Shown here: one piece after another, positions 63,095 through 64,000 of the stretch
How the letters are laid out: each line of letters starts with the position of its first letter
Position numbering within the stretch: the stretch's first letter is position 1
Assembly (NCBI GenBank): GCA_040307135.1
Contig: JAWRKD010000167.1
Span: 1 to 64,000, forward strand
Direction: 5' to 3'
Length of the DNA stretch: 64,000 nt
Source: Aminidesulfovibrio sp040307135
GTDB lineage: Bacteria > Desulfobacterota > Desulfovibrionia > Desulfovibrionales > Desulfovibrionaceae
The notes under the pieces: model-generated
Database searches by the model: none
Told to the model about the DNA's origin: nothing
What the model saw: the letters and a program-made list of their open reading frames with translations, nothing else
Translations under genes and position numbers: made by a program

Positions 63095-63544
63095 ATGAGC
63101 GTGTACAAGATCAAGCTGGACAAGAAGCGCTGCATCGCCTGCCAGGCCTGCGAGGTGCACTGCAAGGTGAAGAACCACGTGCCCGCGGGCATCCAGCTCA
63201 ACCACATCTTCGTGGACGGGCCCAAGCCCGGCAAGGACGGCCGCCCGCTGTTCAACGCGAAATACCAGCCCTGCCTCATGTGCAAGGACCCCAAGTGCGT
63301 GCCCGCCTGCCCCACCGGGGCCATGACCTTCCGCGAGTCCGACGGTCTGGTCTATGTGCGCAGCGAGCTCTGCGACGGCTGCAAGTCCTGCGCCGAGGCC
63401 TGCCCCTGGCACGTGCCGGTCTATAACGAGCTCACCGGCAAGATCATGAAGTGCGACTACTGCATGGACCGCATCGAGCAGGGGCTGGACCCGGCCTGCG
63501 TCACAGGCTGCACGGCCAAGGCCCTGAGCTTTGTGCGGCCGTAA
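63095..63544 (+). CDS. Four-cluster ferredoxin subunit of the molybdoenzyme locus
   Basis: A 149-residue protein with 16 cluster Cys in four motifs: CIACQACEVHCK, CLMCKDPKCVPACP, CDGCKSCAEACP and CDYCMDRIEQGLDPACVTGC. This is the electron-transfer (beta) subunit layout of DmsB/PhsB proteins. No signal peptide is present, in agreement with the leaderless catalytic subunit encoded divergently. A GAGGAG ribosome site precedes the ATG. No membrane quinone subunit is adjacent within the window. Confidence 0.93.
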   Translation: MSVYKIKLDKKRCIACQACEVHCKVKNHVPAGIQLNHIFVDGPKPGKDGRPLFNAKYQPCLMCKDPKCVPACPTGAMTFRESDGLVYVRSELCDGCKSCAEACPWHVPVYNELTGKIMKCDYCMDRIEQGLDPACVTGCTAKALSFVRP

Positions 63545-63623
63545 AGTTGTTCTGGACGCCGGGCGCTCCGAGGGGGAGGCGCGGCGGAGGCATTTGAACC
63601 GATCATTCGTGAGGAGGACAAAC

Positions 63624-64000
63624 GTGTTGCACTCGAGGAAAGCCCTTCTGATTGTGGCCCTGATCGCCCTGGTCGGGGTCTGTCTGTGGTTCGAGCCCGC
63701 CTGGGCCGACAAGCTCTCCGACGCCATCGCCGCCGCGCCGCAGGGCACGGAGCCCGGGCATATCGACCCGGCCAAGGCCGCGGGCTTCCTGGGCATCCCC
63801 GGCGCGCCCCAGGTCAACTTCGTCCTGGCCTTCGCCTGGGCCGTGTGGGTAGGCTGGATCTTCTCCACCGTGGGCGCGTTCGGCGGCGTCATGGCCGGCG
63901 TGGGCCACATGACCGTGTTCGGCCTGGGCGCCTACGCCAAGACCTTCAAGACCACGGCCCCGGACCTGAACAAGATCGCCACGGACTCCATTCGGGCCTC
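63624..64000 (+). CDS. TauE/SafE-type sulfite exporter family protein, N-terminal part (runs off window)
   Basis: The first 125 residues have a hydrophobic start segment (residues 6-22), a loop (WADKLSDAIAAAPQG) and then GFLGIPGAPQVNFVLAFAWAVWVGWIFSTVGAFGGVMAGVGHMTVFG. The last part is a pattern I associate with the TauE/SafE-like anion exporters of Desulfovibrio. These are thought to move sulfite or organosulfonates. The GTG at 63624 was chosen because GAGGAGG lies seven bases upstream. It is 79 bases after the ferredoxin gene, probably in the same operon. Confidence 0.75.
   Translation, partial: MLHSRKALLIVALIALVGVCLWFEPAWADKLSDAIAAAPQGTEPGHIDPAKAAGFLGIPGAPQVNFVLAFAWAVWVGWIFSTVGAFGGVMAGVGHMTVFGLGAYAKTFKTTAPDLNKIATDSIRA

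Overview
The window is about 64 kb of very GC-rich, densely packed bacterial chromosome. Gene content points to a sulfate-reducer-like member of the Desulfovibrionales (Desulfobacterota): a 62-residue ferredoxin of the D. africanus ferredoxin III type, a periplasmic c553-type cytochrome, a heme-copper oxidase whose COX2 carries two c-type hemes, a tungsten aldehyde oxidoreductase homologue, molybdopterin/FeS modules, an octaheme cytochrome, and several protein families I know mainly from Desulfovibrio. I cannot name the species. No IS element, integrase, CRISPR array or rRNA operon was seen.

Layout. 1-7.6 kb: envelope and motility genes (partial chemotaxis transducer, NlpC/P60 lipoprotein, periplasmic cyclophilin, CheY-like regulator, FlgE behind a sigma-54 promoter, Pal, TylF-like methyltransferase, L,D-transpeptidase-like protein). 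7.6-14 kb: an oxygen-respiration operon (c553, SCO, COX1-COX3-COX4-COX2, CtaB, small membrane protein), followed by tRNA-Ala. 14.2-23 kb: a CgeB-like glycosyltransferase, rlmE, yebC-ruvC-ruvA-ruvB, tatA, an MgtE-N/CBS protein next to an unusual NRAMP transporter, and a YitT protein. 23-27 kb: a translationally coupled minus-strand operon of AOR, class II aldolase and YheT-type hydrolase. 27-35.4 kb: TPR protein, DMT exporter, ferredoxin protein, DUF202, TypA, RlpA and an EAL/HDOD regulator.

35.4-45 kb: octaheme cytochrome c, tRNA-Leu, citrate synthase, a PAS sigma-54 activator diverging from a sigma-54-promoted FeS/membrane redox pair, a YbaK-like deacylase, M29 aminopeptidase, a 7Fe-type ferredoxin and small conserved genes. 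45-56.6 kb: TPR and HEAT proteins separated by a long hairpin element, tRNA-Val with an odd anticodon loop, the translation block thrS-infC-rpmI-rplT-pheS-pheT, a MerR regulator and an AsmA protein. 56.6-57.7 kb is a lower-GC insertion-like patch with a lipoprotein gene and Fur-box-like sites ahead of a DUF2325 protein. 58.9-64 kb: a molybdoenzyme locus (FmdE/MoCF fusion, leaderless molybdopterin oxidoreductase, four-cluster ferredoxin, start of a TauE/SafE exporter).

Together the genes show an anaerobe with several electron-transfer branches, an oxygen-consuming terminal oxidase, sigma-54 control of selected envelope and redox genes, and probable iron-responsive control of one locus. The best candidates for under-described biology are the orphan sigma-54 redox module, the leaderless molybdoenzyme locus, the MgtE-N/NRAMP pair, the AOR-aldolase operon and the 46.2 kb hairpin element. 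All functional calls were made by reading the sequence; no database search was run.
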